In this document: piece after piece, positions 36,404-46,282 of the stretch
How positions within the stretch are numbered: the stretch's first letter is position 1
Layout: each line of letters opens with the position of its first letter
Assembly: GCF_000499845.2 (NCBI RefSeq)
Contig: NC_023758.2
Span: forward strand, 38,892,108-38,956,107
DNA length: 64,000 nt
Origin: Phaseolus vulgaris
Taxonomy: Eukaryota; Streptophyta; Magnoliopsida; Fabales; Fabaceae
Direction of reading: 5' to 3'
Notes under the pieces: generated by a model
Database searches by the model: none
What the model was told of the DNA's origin: nothing
The model's input: only the letters and a program-made list of their open reading frames with translations
Position numbers and translations under genes: made by a program

Positions 36404-36773
36404 GAGATTTCACTACTTGCACTGCATACTCCACCCAATTGGATTATCAACAACATGTAAGGGAATATAATTTATCTTTTCAGATATCTCTTCAATCTTT
36501 TTAATCTTTTTGATAAACATGTCAACAAGAAATATTAATACAAAAATATTAATCAGACACCTATCCATTACAAGAAAACATGTCTAACAAACACTAGCAT
36601 TATGTTTTGTTTTTAGTTCATTCATTTCGATCAGAACTAATCACAGAAAATTTTGCATCCATTTCTCAAACTTTACTGATCAAGATCCGTACAATTTATT
36701 TCACTTTCCTTCCCTATTAGTATTAATACGAAAATTATTAGAAAAATGAAAGGTTATTATTAAGCAATAGAGT
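36404..36773. other. Spacer between copia elements
   Basis: AT-rich with no ORF or repeat that I recognise. Confidence 0.4.
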
Positions 36774-36900
36774 TGTTAGTTTGTTTTAGTGGGTCTTTCT
36801 CTCTTATATATATTCGGTTTTATTTTCTCTTTGTAAATATTTTTGAATAATAATCTTCTTTCATCTTCTCTGGATGAGCACTCCTTCTCTTATCCTTACA
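36774..36900 (+). repeat. Short copia 5' LTR
   Basis: TGTTAGTTTG...CTTATCCTTACA, 127 bp with TG...CA ends, directly followed by a primer-binding site. Contains 'ctcttatatatattcgg', a TATA-like box at about 36803. Confidence 0.6.
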
Positions 36901-36913
36901 TGGTATCAAGAGC
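36901..36913 (+). other. Copia primer-binding site
   Basis: TGGTATCAAGAGC is the near-canonical plant copia site complementary to initiator tRNA-Met. Confidence 0.75.
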
Positions 36914-36971
36914 ATTGATTTTTTTTTTCCTCTACCCCTCTTTTCCTTCCTTTGTTATCGTCCTCATCACC

Positions 36972-37433
36972 ATGTCTGTAACATCTTCTTCCGCTGCCTC
37001 TTCTCAAACCTCCATGCCCTCCTCTTCTTCTTCCACACAACTGCATACCTTTCCGGTTCCTCTCTTCTTAAAACTCAACCATGATAACCGCTCATGTCAG
37101 TGGACTTCAACTTTTTCATTTTCTTGACGAATCTGCTCCTCCTCCACCGCGTTTTCTCACCACCGACGATGCTACAGCCAAAAAGGTTAATCCCACGTTT
37201 CTGGTTTATCAACCACAACACCATTTTTTGGTTGCTTGGCTTCTTGGCTCCATGACCACATTGATCTTGACCAAAATGGTATGGTTATGCTCTGCATCAC
37301 AAATTTGGGGGAAATTAAATGTTTATTATGCCTCTCAGACCCGTGCTAAAATGCTAAAATTGTCAAATTAAAGATGCAATTGAAGGCTCCCAAACATGAC
37401 CGATCCATATCAACATATCTTTTTTCTCATAGT
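36972..37433 (+). pseudogene. Copia gag 5' part, frameshifted and cut
   Basis: ATG at 36972 (MSVTSSSAASSQTSMPSSSS...PVPLFLKLN) leads, after a frame change near 37085, into HVSGLQLFHFLDESAPPPPRF, FLVAWLLGSMTT and LNVYYASQTRAKM, the UBN2-type copia gag core. It ends at about 37433, where an inverted LINE fragment begins. Confidence 0.7.
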
Positions 37434-37995
37434 ATTCTCATCCAAAGACAAAGGAGTACCAAGACCTTTGATGATGGAAAAAATCACCTTTGATCTCCAA
37501 TGCTCCAAAGGCAACCTATATAGTCTCAAGAAAACCAGAGTTAACTTCAAGAACCCCGAGTCTTTTGCCCATTCGCATGTTTTCTAAGGAAGCGAACTCA
37601 AACTCATAAAAACCCTTTCCACGGTCCAAGAGACTTCCACACCGGCTGCAATTTTTTAGTTAAATCCAGGTGTTTAAGGGGTTTATCCCCCTTAGAAAGA
37701 ATAACTCGACCATGAAGATGGGTCTTGTAATCCTCAAGTCCAGCCAAGTAATCTACCTCATCTATTCGGACCACAATCATGTCTCCCTTAATACAAAGAG
37801 TGGATAATTCAAACAAAGGAATATCACATGTAGTTCCCAAAGCCTTCCTTTAGCCAGGCTTATCATATAGTGTCTTCGCAGGAGATATTTCACAACTTCA
37901 AATATGTCCATGGGATAAGGAAACCCTTGGAACCCTCCGTCATTCCAAAAGTCACTACTCACCACACCACCCCCGCACAACCGTACCACCACAAC
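37434..37995 (-). pseudogene. LINE ORF1 fragment (DUF4283), head to head with the larger LINE
   Basis: On the minus strand, VSSDFWNDGGFQG... then TTCDIPLFELSTLCIKGDMI, EVDYLAGLEDYKTHLHGRVI and LTKKLQPVWKSLGPWKGF, closely matching residues of the ORF1 at 38511. The part after GKGFYEFEFASLE is frameshifted and has an internal deletion. Only the 5' third of ORF1 is present, which is opposite to the usual 5' truncation of LINE copies, so it was cut after insertion. Confidence 0.8.
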
Positions 37996-37999
37996 ACTA

Positions 38000-38110
38000 A
38001 ATCTTGACTTTACCGCAAATTTTGATAAAAATCTTGACTTTACCGCAAATTTTGATAAAATCTTGACTTTACTACAAATTTTGATAAAACCCTAACTTTA
38101 CCACAAATTA
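38000..38110. repeat. 30-bp tandem repeat, about 3.7 copies
   Basis: Units of 'atcttgactttaccgcaaat' plus 'tttgataaa' at 38000, 38030, 38059 and 38089, progressively diverged. Lies between the two head-to-head LINE ends. Confidence 0.8.
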
Positions 38111-38510
38111 GAAGTAGCTACATGAAAAAGTTGGAAACTTTTTGCGTACAATAGAAGTTCCAAGAAGAAACTCCTTTATAAAGAAAAAAGATTTATTGAG
38201 GATTGAACTTATCGTCTATTGAAAAGGATTATTGAGGGTTTTGCGAAGGCGCTGTGTGGAGGCATCGCTTAGGGTTTTGCGGAGGCGCGGCAGCGTTCCA
38301 TCGCGTGACCAGTGAGGAGCGGCGATCAGGGGCTGCGGCGGTGTGCATCTATTGCGTGCGATCACGTTTTCCACCAGCGCGGTGGCTCCGATCGCATTTT
38401 TCGCGAATCTTTCCACCAGGTGCAGCGGGCGACGACGACCGGGTCTGTGCGCTGTGGTGGTGTGGGGGCGGTTGTGCGTGGTGGTGGTGCGGTGAGTAGT
38501 GACTTTTGGA

Positions 38511-40196
38511 ATGGCGGAGGGTTCTAATGGTTTCATCATCCCATGGAAGTGTTTGAAGGATAGGGAAGTATCTTCTGCAAAGACTGTATATGCTAAGCCT
38601 GGACAAAAGAAAACTTTTGCTCAGGCTTTTGGAACTACATGTGATATTCCTTTGTCCGAGTTACCCACTCCTTATATTAAGGGAGACATGATTGTGGTCC
38701 GGATCGATGAAACAGAATACTTGGTTGGCCTTGAGGATTGCAAGACTCATTTACATGGTCAGGTTATTCTTTCTAAGGGAGATAAACCTCTCACACACCT
38801 AGACTTAACTAAAAAGTTGCTGCTGGTGTGGAAGACTCTTGGACCGTGGAAAGCAATTCCTCTTGGGAAGGGTTTTTATGGGTTTGAGTTCGCTTCTTTA
38901 GAAGACATGCGGTGGGTCCTCAGGATGGGTTCCTTGAAGTTATTTCCGGGTTTCTTGAGACTTTTTGCCTGGACAAAAGATTTTGTTCCAACTACCATGA
39001 AGAGTACAAAAACTCAGGCTTGGGTTAGAGTCTATAGTTTACCTTTGGAGTATTGGAGGCCACATGTGATTTTTTCAATCATAAAATGTCTTGGTACTCC
39101 TTTGGTTTTGGATGAGAATACTATGAGAAAGAAAAGGGGTATGTTTGCTAGAGTGCTGGTGGATATTGATATGTTGTCTCCTCTTCCTGATCATCTTTGG
39201 GTTGAACGCTCAGATTTTACTTTTGTAGCTGGTGTGGAATATGAATGGCTCCCTCCTTTTTGTTCTCACTGTAAGGTGATAGGCCATGAGCTTGCTCAAT
39301 GCCGAGTGATTCATGATCAGGGTCGTGCTCATGGGTCTCAACATAAATCTTCTCATAAGATAATTTCCGATGAACGGGATCACGGGAGGACTGAGGTCTC
39401 AAAACAACGTAAAGAGTATCGTAAAAAAGATCCGCAACCAAAGCACGTGGAAGGTTACACTGATAAATTGACCATTAATGCTTCTGGCGGAACTAAAGCA
39501 GGATCACACTTGGGTCATACTACTCTTGATAAACCAGGTGGAGTGGAGGACGATTTTGCTGATATGCCTTCTCTTGAAGATGCCTCGGATCATGAATCCA
39601 GGCAAGGATTGCCCACTCACACATCGGATTTCCTAGAAACGGGGACGCTAAGGAATTCACCTGCCCTTATGCAAGCCAAGGGCTCCGATCATGTGAAGGT
39701 CTTGACTCCTGTGGTGGTATCACCTCAGTTACGTCCCATCTCTCCTCAGCGGGTTAAATCACCTGTTCATACTACAGCCCTAACCAATACTCCAATTGAT
39801 GGTCATCATGAGGAGGTCTCTACTATTGTGACTGTACCATCCCCGTCGTTGGTGCTAAAAAATCACTTCTCCTCTCTTAATGGTTTAGACACTACTGATG
39901 TGGGAGGTGATCCTTATATTGGTACGGCTAGTGCCATTGTTGAACCTAAGAAGGCTAAATCTTCTGCGGATGTTAAAGCACTATCGTTGGTCTTGCAAAA
40001 TCAATTTTCCTCTCTTGATGGTTTGGAAAATACAAATGTTCTTTCAAAATTTTGGGCTGATCCCAACGAGATGGAGGAGGATGACAGTGATACTGGGGAG
40101 GAAATAGTTTCTAAAAGAAAACCAGGGAGACCACCTACGAAGAATGGTAAATCCACAAAAACTGCTAAGGCAGTTCTCTCCACAATGTCGCAATGA
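38511..40196 (+). CDS. LINE ORF1: DUF4283 and zinc-knuckle RNA-binding protein
   Basis: Intact 561-residue frame; the first real ATG is at 38511 (MAEGSNGFIIPWK). An N-terminal DUF4283 domain spans roughly residues 50-210 (GDMIVVRIDETEYLVGLED; LGPWKAIPLGKGFYGFEF; WVRVYSLPLEYWRPHVIF), then a CCHC knuckle (CSHCKVIGHELAQC, about 39260-39300). A long polar linker follows, with two similar segments (LVLKNHFSSLNGLD, LVLQNQFSSLDGLE), and a basic AT-hook-like tail (KRKPGRPPTKNGK). ORF1 proteins of plant L1 elements bind the element RNA to form the retrotransposition particle. Its TGA overlaps the ATG of ORF2 (ATGA). Confidence 0.88.
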   Translation: MAEGSNGFIIPWKCLKDREVSSAKTVYAKPGQKKTFAQAFGTTCDIPLSELPTPYIKGDMIVVRIDETEYLVGLEDCKTHLHGQVILSKGDKPLTHLDLTKKLLLVWKTLGPWKAIPLGKGFYGFEFASLEDMRWVLRMGSLKLFPGFLRLFAWTKDFVPTTMKSTKTQAWVRVYSLPLEYWRPHVIFSIIKCLGTPLVLDENTMRKKRGMFARVLVDIDMLSPLPDHLWVERSDFTFVAGVEYEWLPPFCSHCKVIGHELAQCRVIHDQGRAHGSQHKSSHKIISDERDHGRTEVSKQRKEYRKKDPQPKHVEGYTDKLTINASGGTKAGSHLGHTTLDKPGGVEDDFADMPSLEDASDHESRQGLPTHTSDFLETGTLRNSPALMQAKGSDHVKVLTPVVVSPQLRPISPQRVKSPVHTTALTNTPIDGHHEEVSTIVTVPSPSLVLKNHFSSLNGLDTTDVGGDPYIGTASAIVEPKKAKSSADVKALSLVLQNQFSSLDGLENTNVLSKFWADPNEMEEDDSDTGEEIVSKRKPGRPPTKNGKSTKTAKAVLSTMSQ

Positions 40197-41210
40197 AAGT
40201 CTCTTCATTTTTCTGGAATGTTAGAGGATTGGGAAACCACAAAACTGTGGAGATGTTGATTAGTTTACTCAAACTACATAAACCTCTTCTGGTTTTTCTT
40301 GCTGAACCTATGGTGCCGTACACTGATGCTTTTGAAGTAATTTTCAAATCTGTTAATATGCATTTGGTGGCTACGTCTCCTATTGTTAATAAAGCTGCTA
40401 AGCTTTGGTGTTTGTCGGTTCCTAATTTGGTTCGAAATTTCTTGGTAAATGAACAATTTATTTCTGTAACTTGCCATCTGCATGATAAATGTTTTAGTTC
40501 TGCAGGTGTTTATGGTGCTACCACATACGTGGCTAGACGAGTTTTGTGGAGGGATCTTAGTTTCTTCATAGGGTCTTGGTGTATTATGGGTGATTTTAAT
40601 GCTGTGCTCTCGGCAGATGACTGTAAAGGAGGGGTGGCTCCTAATCAAGTTTCTTGCAATGAATTCCTTGATTGGATTAATACTAATGATCTTTCTTGTA
40701 TGCCTTTTACTGGCACTTGCTATACTTGGTGTACTGGAAGGAGAGGGCCCCATAGAATTCATAGAAAATTGGATAGGGCGTTATGTAACGAAGTGTGTTT
40801 GGATGAATGGGATTCTTGTACTTATCAGGTTCTTGTTAAAAATTGTTCTGATCATTCCCCTATTCTTACTAGTCTTGCTAGTAATTCTTTGAGGAAGGTT
40901 AGCAATTTTCGTTTCTTTTCTATGTGGCTTCAAGACACTTCATGTATGAAGCTTATTCATGATTCTTGGGCTAATAAGATTGTTGGTTTTCCTATGTTTA
41001 TTTTACATCATAAGTTAAAAAGGTTGAAACTTGAGCTACGTGACTAGAATAAAAATTCTTTTGGTAATGTTCACAATGCAGTTCTTCTTAAAGAGGGTCT
41101 TCTCCTTGGTATTCAACAAACCTTAGAGACTGCTAGTATGTCTGATATTGATGGGCTTCTCTGTCAAGAAAGGATCGCTAAGGAGGAGCTTGATCAGGCT
41201 CTTCACTGTC
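40193..41210 (+). pseudogene. LINE ORF2, 5' segment: endonuclease
   Basis: Starts MKVSSFFWNVRGLGNH and carries the apurinic-type endonuclease residues: N in WNVRGLG, E in LAEPM, GDFNAV, and SDHSPIL. A TAG at 41045-41047 interrupts the frame, which otherwise continues (NKNSFGNVHNAVLL...) to the insertion point at 41211. This enzyme nicks target DNA for target-primed reverse transcription. The stop fits a Trp codon changed by one G-to-A step. Confidence 0.85.
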
Positions 41211-41215
41211 AATAT

Positions 41216-42991
41216 TGTTGGGTTTAATAGTGCCAAAGTTCAAGAGGGGGGGTGAATTGACCTTTTAAAACTTTCTCGCAGAAACAGTGTTTAACACAGT
41301 TTTACAGAAAATAAATCGATTTATGTGAAAATGAACAGATTTATTTCAGCACTGTTTTTGTTTGAAAAGCTTTTAATACAGCAAGGTTAATCACAAGATT
41401 ATGCAGATAGATTTTCCAGATGCACACACAGATATCAGATTGAAAAACAGTGAAACACAAAAACAGCAAACCTTAATTCCAATTCGTGTGATTTAGGTTC
41501 AGTTAAGGGCTTGACAATTAGTGAGACAATCTATCACACACAACCTGTTTTATTAGTCTTTAACAGATTATCAGTGTTCTTATTGAAACCAAACAGTTTT
41601 CTAGAAATTAAGAACAATGAATCACAGAACAGCAAGCCTCAACTTTAAGCAATTGTTTAAGGTTCAATTAATAGCTTTGACAATTTCTTGAGCAACCTAT
41701 CACAGTCAATCTGTTCCAGTGGCTTTTAGCAGATTTTATATGTTCTTATCAGATTCAAACAACTTTTTCAGAAATTAAGAACAGTATGCACAGTGCCCAG
41801 AAAGAACAAATTTATTTTCAATTGAACAAATTTATTTCTTTGTTGTTTTATCAATTATGCAGAAACGAAATTGCAGAGAGTGAGAGAGAATGAACACAAG
41901 CAGTTATACTGGTTCACTCAACTGAGCTACATCCAGTCTTCACCAAAACCAGGTGGAAATCACTAAAACACAGTACAACCAAGTACAATTCCCACTGTTC
42001 TTGAAACCTACAAGAACTTAGGTACTCTTGCTGAAAAAACCTATTTCAGCACACACCCACTCTTCAAGAAAACCTATCAAGAAGAGTGTTCAACCAAACT
42101 ATTACAAGAAATGAGAAGTGAAACGACTACACCTGATTGAGGATACAAAGATCTGCCTTAAACCAGTAGGCAAGATTGCTAGAACAGTAGTTGCACCTCA
42201 CACCAAGTTTTTGGAACCAAACCAAGAACAAGCACTTTGTGATTTTTCAAATCTTTGAAGAACAAATGTTAATCCTTTGTAAACTCTTAATTATCTGCTG
42301 TCAAAACTTGTTTTTTGCAAATGTATGAACGATTGTTAAACTCATAAACAAGTTTGCATTTTATAGAAAACCAACTTATAACATATTTTTGAAAAACAGT
42401 TAAAGTTGTTATAAAATGAACAGATTGAAAATAAAATGAACAGATTTATTTTCAAAATCAGTTAGAGAATTTGTTAAGTGAGGAGACTTAGTCAACCATT
42501 CTGGTGCTGAGATAAAACTGAAAATCGTTTAAGCTTGACATGGCACCAGAGACAAAAAGAATCTATTCATTTACAGATGAACAGATTTATTTTTCAAAAC
42601 GAAAACAGAGAAAGTTTAACTATTTAAAACTCAGTCGTTTTGAAAGATAGAAGACTTAGTCAAAATACATGATGCACAAAATCTAATTTTTACAAGACTT
42701 AGCCAAGGCATCAGTGTAAAAATGAATCTGTTTATTTAGAAAAGAACAGATTTATTTTTATGCAGTAAACGTGTTTTTTGTAAAACATGTGAAAAACAGT
42801 TTAAGAAAACTTATGCTTGTTCTTATCACATGGCCAGTGGTTATGAGGTGAGTTACTCAGCAAAAAGCCCACTCTTAGACAACCTCTAAGCACTACCTAA
42901 GACACACTTAAAGCAAAGCAAAATACAAATGAAATGTACATAGAAGTCTTCATCAAACACAATCTTGAAGGGGCAGCAACCATCTTCAACA
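41216..42991 (+). mobile_element. Solo LTR (1.8 kb) of a copia-type element, TSD AATAT
   Basis: Begins TGTTGGGTTTAATAGTGCC, ends CATCTTCAACA, with inverted TGTTG/CAACA termini and AATAT duplicated at 41211-41215 and 42992-42996. The early 'gttcaagaggggggtgaattg' stretch is typical of long SIRE-type copia LTRs. The repeated 'gaacagatttattt' motif occurs many times. There is no coding sequence, so this is best read as a solo LTR left by LTR-LTR recombination; a non-autonomous element is the alternative. Confidence 0.7.
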
Positions 42992-43169
42992 AATATTTGT
43001 TTTGGAAAGAAAGGGCTAAAATGCTTTGGTTTAAAGATGGGGATAGAAATACTGCTTTTTTCCATGTTGTGGTCAAGAGGAGGAATAATTCTAGTGGGAT
43101 TCATCGTCTACAAATTGATAATGTTGTTACTGAGGATCCTACACTCATTGAGGAACATATTTTGGACTT
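42814..43169 (+). repeat. 356-bp duplication, copy 1
   Basis: Spans the last 178 bp of the solo LTR and the next 178 bp of LINE ORF2. Identical by eye to 45927-46282. Confidence 0.9.
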
Positions 43170-43178
43170 GATCCTGCT

Positions 43179-43962
43179 TGTTGACCGGAGCGCTGGAGAA
43201 TGCCTCGTCAAAGGATCGACGTGCGCACCGCTTATCACCTTCGTTCCTCCCCTGGATCTATTTCAAGAACCTGCAAAGAAACGACACGGCGCCGCTGCGG
43301 CCGATCGCACTCCGACGCTCAAGTCAGTGACGGTATCACCAAATACTAAGAACTAGAACCGTGCAAATCCTCTCACAATCAGCTCTATCACTCGCAAGCG
43401 TAAAGTGTATGAACTGAACGTGCGTACCTCAGAAAGTCTGTTAAGAACTCTTATATACCTGGTGGTTTTCTCTCTCCTGGCAGTTACAAACTTGGACACG
43501 TGGCTCGCATCCAACTGTACACGTGCCATCATCTGGAGGCTCCCTGACTTGGCACCGCTTCTGCTCTCATTTTGGCTAAGTTACTTATGCATGGTACTGC
43601 CCAGTGCATAGCTAACTTAGGAGTGCGATCTCTACTGGAACTGGCGAGTTAGGGCCTTCATACACCCTCCCTGTGGTCTTGCCGGCCGCCTCCATAATCT
43701 GCTTCTCCTTCATCTTCGGCGATGTGCTTGTTCTGGCGATCTCCGACTGCTTGGTCGCCTGGGTCTACATCTGGCGACTTGATCTTGAACCTGGCGATCG
43801 CCTATTCTGGTAAACTGGAAGTCGGAACACGCCAGCTTAACAACTGGCAACTACGCGTGCCCCCCGACTTCCTTCCCTTCTTGCCAACCTGGCGCCTTGT
43901 CAACACGCCTACATTGTAGCAGGATGCCACGTCATCATATCCGACCATCAGGGCGGTACACA
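43179..43962 (-). repeat. Gypsy 3' LTR (minus orientation)
   Basis: On the minus strand begins TGTGTACCGCCC after a G-rich tract, has a TATA box (aggtatataagag, about 43460) and ends GCGCTCCGGTCAACA. Confidence 0.5.
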
Positions 43963-44554
43963 AGCCCCCTAGTCTTAAGCGAAGACTTGTCTAGCGAAAA
44001 GACTGAAAGAGCCTTCGTTAACACCGATCTACGTGGCACTGACGCAGAATTCCAAGCGATTGTACTTTCTGCTGCTCTGACGCTCCACCAACCCCTTCAC
44101 TCATCGTTCGACACGTGGCTTCATCAACGGCTCTCTTCATCTGCCGTTAGCGCTTCCTAAAATCATTTCGAAAACCCTTAAACCCATTACGCTCCACTGT
44201 TCCATCACTTTCCTCGTGTTGCAAACGCTCTAACTTCCCTCTGCGAAAACTCTCAACGCTCTTCAACGCTCCAGATCATCATCTTCCTCCCTCGTCTTCC
44301 TGATCATCGAAAGGTAATTACTTTCCTTCATCTGCTGGGTTTCCTTGCATTTTCACCGATTTGCATCATCCTGTAACTGCCTGGTGCATACGCTGTGGGT
44401 TGTTTTTCCATTTCTCCTTCTGCGTAACTTAGGGCATTGTCGATCGTCGCAACGAACTCACATTCGTTCGTCTTTCACCTTCCTTCTATGATCGAGTCAG
44501 CCTTCGTAACCCCCCTGATCATTTTTCCTTTCTTCTTCCTTTGCAGCTGCCATC

Positions 44555-45502
44555 ATGACTCGCACCAAGATTACCCCGAACCCCCCTCCATCAGCGCGAA
44601 ACCCTCCTTCACAAGCACACGACTCAACGCAAGTTCGTGGCGCTTCCTCTTCGCAGGCTGAGAGGCCTGCATCTTCCCAAACTGCTCTGGCCCAGGCGAC
44701 TCCACCTAACGCTGGAGGAGCCCCCGTCCCTCTGCCAGACTTCAAAACATTATATCCTTGGGCCACCCCAACCCTTCTGAAGGAGACCTCGTCGGTGAAC
44801 ACTGCGGGAGCAGTTTTGCGATTGACAAAGGGGGACGAGGCCTATCAATCGTTTCACAAGGAGCACGACGAGAGGATGATGGTGCTGCCTTGCCCCGCCG
44901 CTCTGCCAGTGTGTGCTGATGACAAAGTAAGCGCCGACGGGCCCTTTTGCTTTGTTTACACAACTTTCTTCAAGAAGGTCAAGCTCAGGTTTCCCCTCAC
45001 CCGATTCGAGAGGGAACTCTTGACCGAGCTCAACATTGCTGCCGCCCAGCTTCACCCCAACAGCTGGGCGTTTGTTCGAGCCTTCCAAATAACATGCGAC
45101 CACCTGGGGCTGCCCGCGTCAGTGGACGTGTTTTTGTTCCTCTTTGAGGCCAAACACCCAGGAGACCGCCTGTGGGTCAGCCTGAATGCCATTGCTGGGA
45201 GATCCATCTTTACCATCTTCCAGCAATCATACAAGGACTGGAAGGGGAAGTTCATCCAAGTACGCGCAAACGATAAAGACACTTCCCTTCTCGATGGCTT
45301 CCCCTTGTACTGGGTGGACAAGGGGAGAAAGGAGTCCAAGAGCTGCTTCAGGAGGCCCAGAAGTCCTGATAGCATGGGAGCTTTGGACAGAGACCTCTGT
45401 CTATTCTGGAAGAGGGTGTCAGATGCCAACATAACATTCCTGACCCCCACCCTGATCTCCTTCGAATTCTTTGAGGACCAGCTAGAATTCCAAATAGGTT
45501 AG
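44555..45502 (+). CDS. PF04195-type antisense ORF of the gypsy fragment
   Basis: A 315-residue frame from ATG 44555. The N-terminal 75 residues are Pro/Ser/Ala-rich and disordered; the core has KLRFPLTRFERELLTELNI, HPNSWAFVRAF, DVFLFLFEAKHPGDRLWVSL and SYKDWKGKFIQVRAND. This is the domain Pfam calls Transposase_28, 'putative gypsy type transposon'. The usual Glu/Lys-rich coiled-coil C-terminus is missing: the frame ends where pol sequence is joined, so the protein is truncated. Its role is unknown; it has no transposase-like catalytic residues that I recognise. The strand is opposite to the element's own pol and LTR. Confidence 0.7.
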   Translation: MTRTKITPNPPPSARNPPSQAHDSTQVRGASSSQAERPASSQTALAQATPPNAGGAPVPLPDFKTLYPWATPTLLKETSSVNTAGAVLRLTKGDEAYQSFHKEHDERMMVLPCPAALPVCADDKVSADGPFCFVYTTFFKKVKLRFPLTRFERELLTELNIAAAQLHPNSWAFVRAFQITCDHLGLPASVDVFLFLFEAKHPGDRLWVSLNAIAGRSIFTIFQQSYKDWKGKFIQVRANDKDTSLLDGFPLYWVDKGRKESKSCFRRPRSPDSMGALDRDLCLFWKRVSDANITFLTPTLISFEFFEDQLEFQIG

Positions 45503-45926
45503 GACATCCAAACTGTTGCTTTGATACTGCTTCTGATATTGTTTCTGGGCGTCTTGTGCGATACGCACAAGACTTTGGTTTTACCTTTTTTGCATATACC
45601 TTCGTGGAGCTCTGCCATAATTCTCGTGCACTTCTCGCCGTGTATACATTCCAGGAGTGGGTGAGTGAACCCAAACCTGTACAGATCGCCATCAATCAAT
45701 GTATACTTGCTGGAATTTTTCTTTACCTTCCTAGCTTCTGTTGGATCCAGCGGGAGGAGGCCATCTGCCAAGCACCGCTTGTACTGTGTTATCTAAGTGT
45801 CTGGCTCATGGGTGGCGCAGACCTGCATCACGTCCACCTTCTCTCCTCGGCATGCTCTGATTCTCGGCGATCTCAGAGTTTCCTGCGTCAAAGACTTATG
45901 GCTTCTCGCTGCTTTCTCCGTCGACT
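45503..45926 (-). pseudogene. Gypsy pol fragment (region before and into the integrase H2C2 zinc finger)
   Basis: The minus-strand frame 45771-45499 encodes LDPTEARKVKKNSSKYTLIDGDLYRFGFTHPLL and IMAELHEGIC, the conserved spacer and start of the integrase zinc-binding domain in plant gypsy elements. It loses homology after HEGIC. Confidence 0.65.
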
Positions 45927-46282
45927 TGCTTGTTCTTATCACATGGCCAGTGGTTATGAGGTGAGTTACTCAGCAAAAAGCCCACTCTTAGACAACCTCT
46001 AAGCACTACCTAAGACACACTTAAAGCAAAGCAAAATACAAATGAAATGTACATAGAAGTCTTCATCAAACACAATCTTGAAGGGGCAGCAACCATCTTC
46101 AACAAATATTTGTTTTGGAAAGAAAGGGCTAAAATGCTTTGGTTTAAAGATGGGGATAGAAATACTGCTTTTTTCCATGTTGTGGTCAAGAGGAGGAATA
46201 ATTCTAGTGGGATTCATCGTCTACAAATTGATAATGTTGTTACTGAGGATCCTACACTCATTGAGGAACATATTTTGGACTT
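45927..46282 (+). repeat. 356-bp duplication, copy 2
   Basis: Second copy of 42814-43169, offset 3113 bp. Here the LINE sequence continues past the repeat into the RT domain, so this junction is the original one. Confidence 0.9.

Larger units (their letters stand above)
43170..45926 (-). mobile_element. Gypsy (Tat-like) fragment inserted between the 356-bp duplicates
   Basis: Read on the minus strand: an integrase-proximal pol piece (45926-45503), an antisense PF04195 gene (44555-45502 on plus), a purine tract (agactagggggct, 43974-43962) and an LTR (43962-43179). It is more GC-rich than the surroundings. Pol and the antisense ORF are joined directly, so the integrase core is deleted. Neither edge is an element terminus except near 43179. 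Confidence 0.6.

Noticed and set aside
38349..38606. ORFs of both strands in the LINE leader
   Set aside because: GC-rich 5' UTR of the LINE; no conserved motif and overlapping the real ORF1 start.
40274..40762. 162-residue minus-strand ORF
   Set aside because: Antisense shadow of the LINE endonuclease.
44497..45103. Overlapping minus-strand ORFs
   Set aside because: Antisense of the PF04195 gene, whose sense translation matches a known family.
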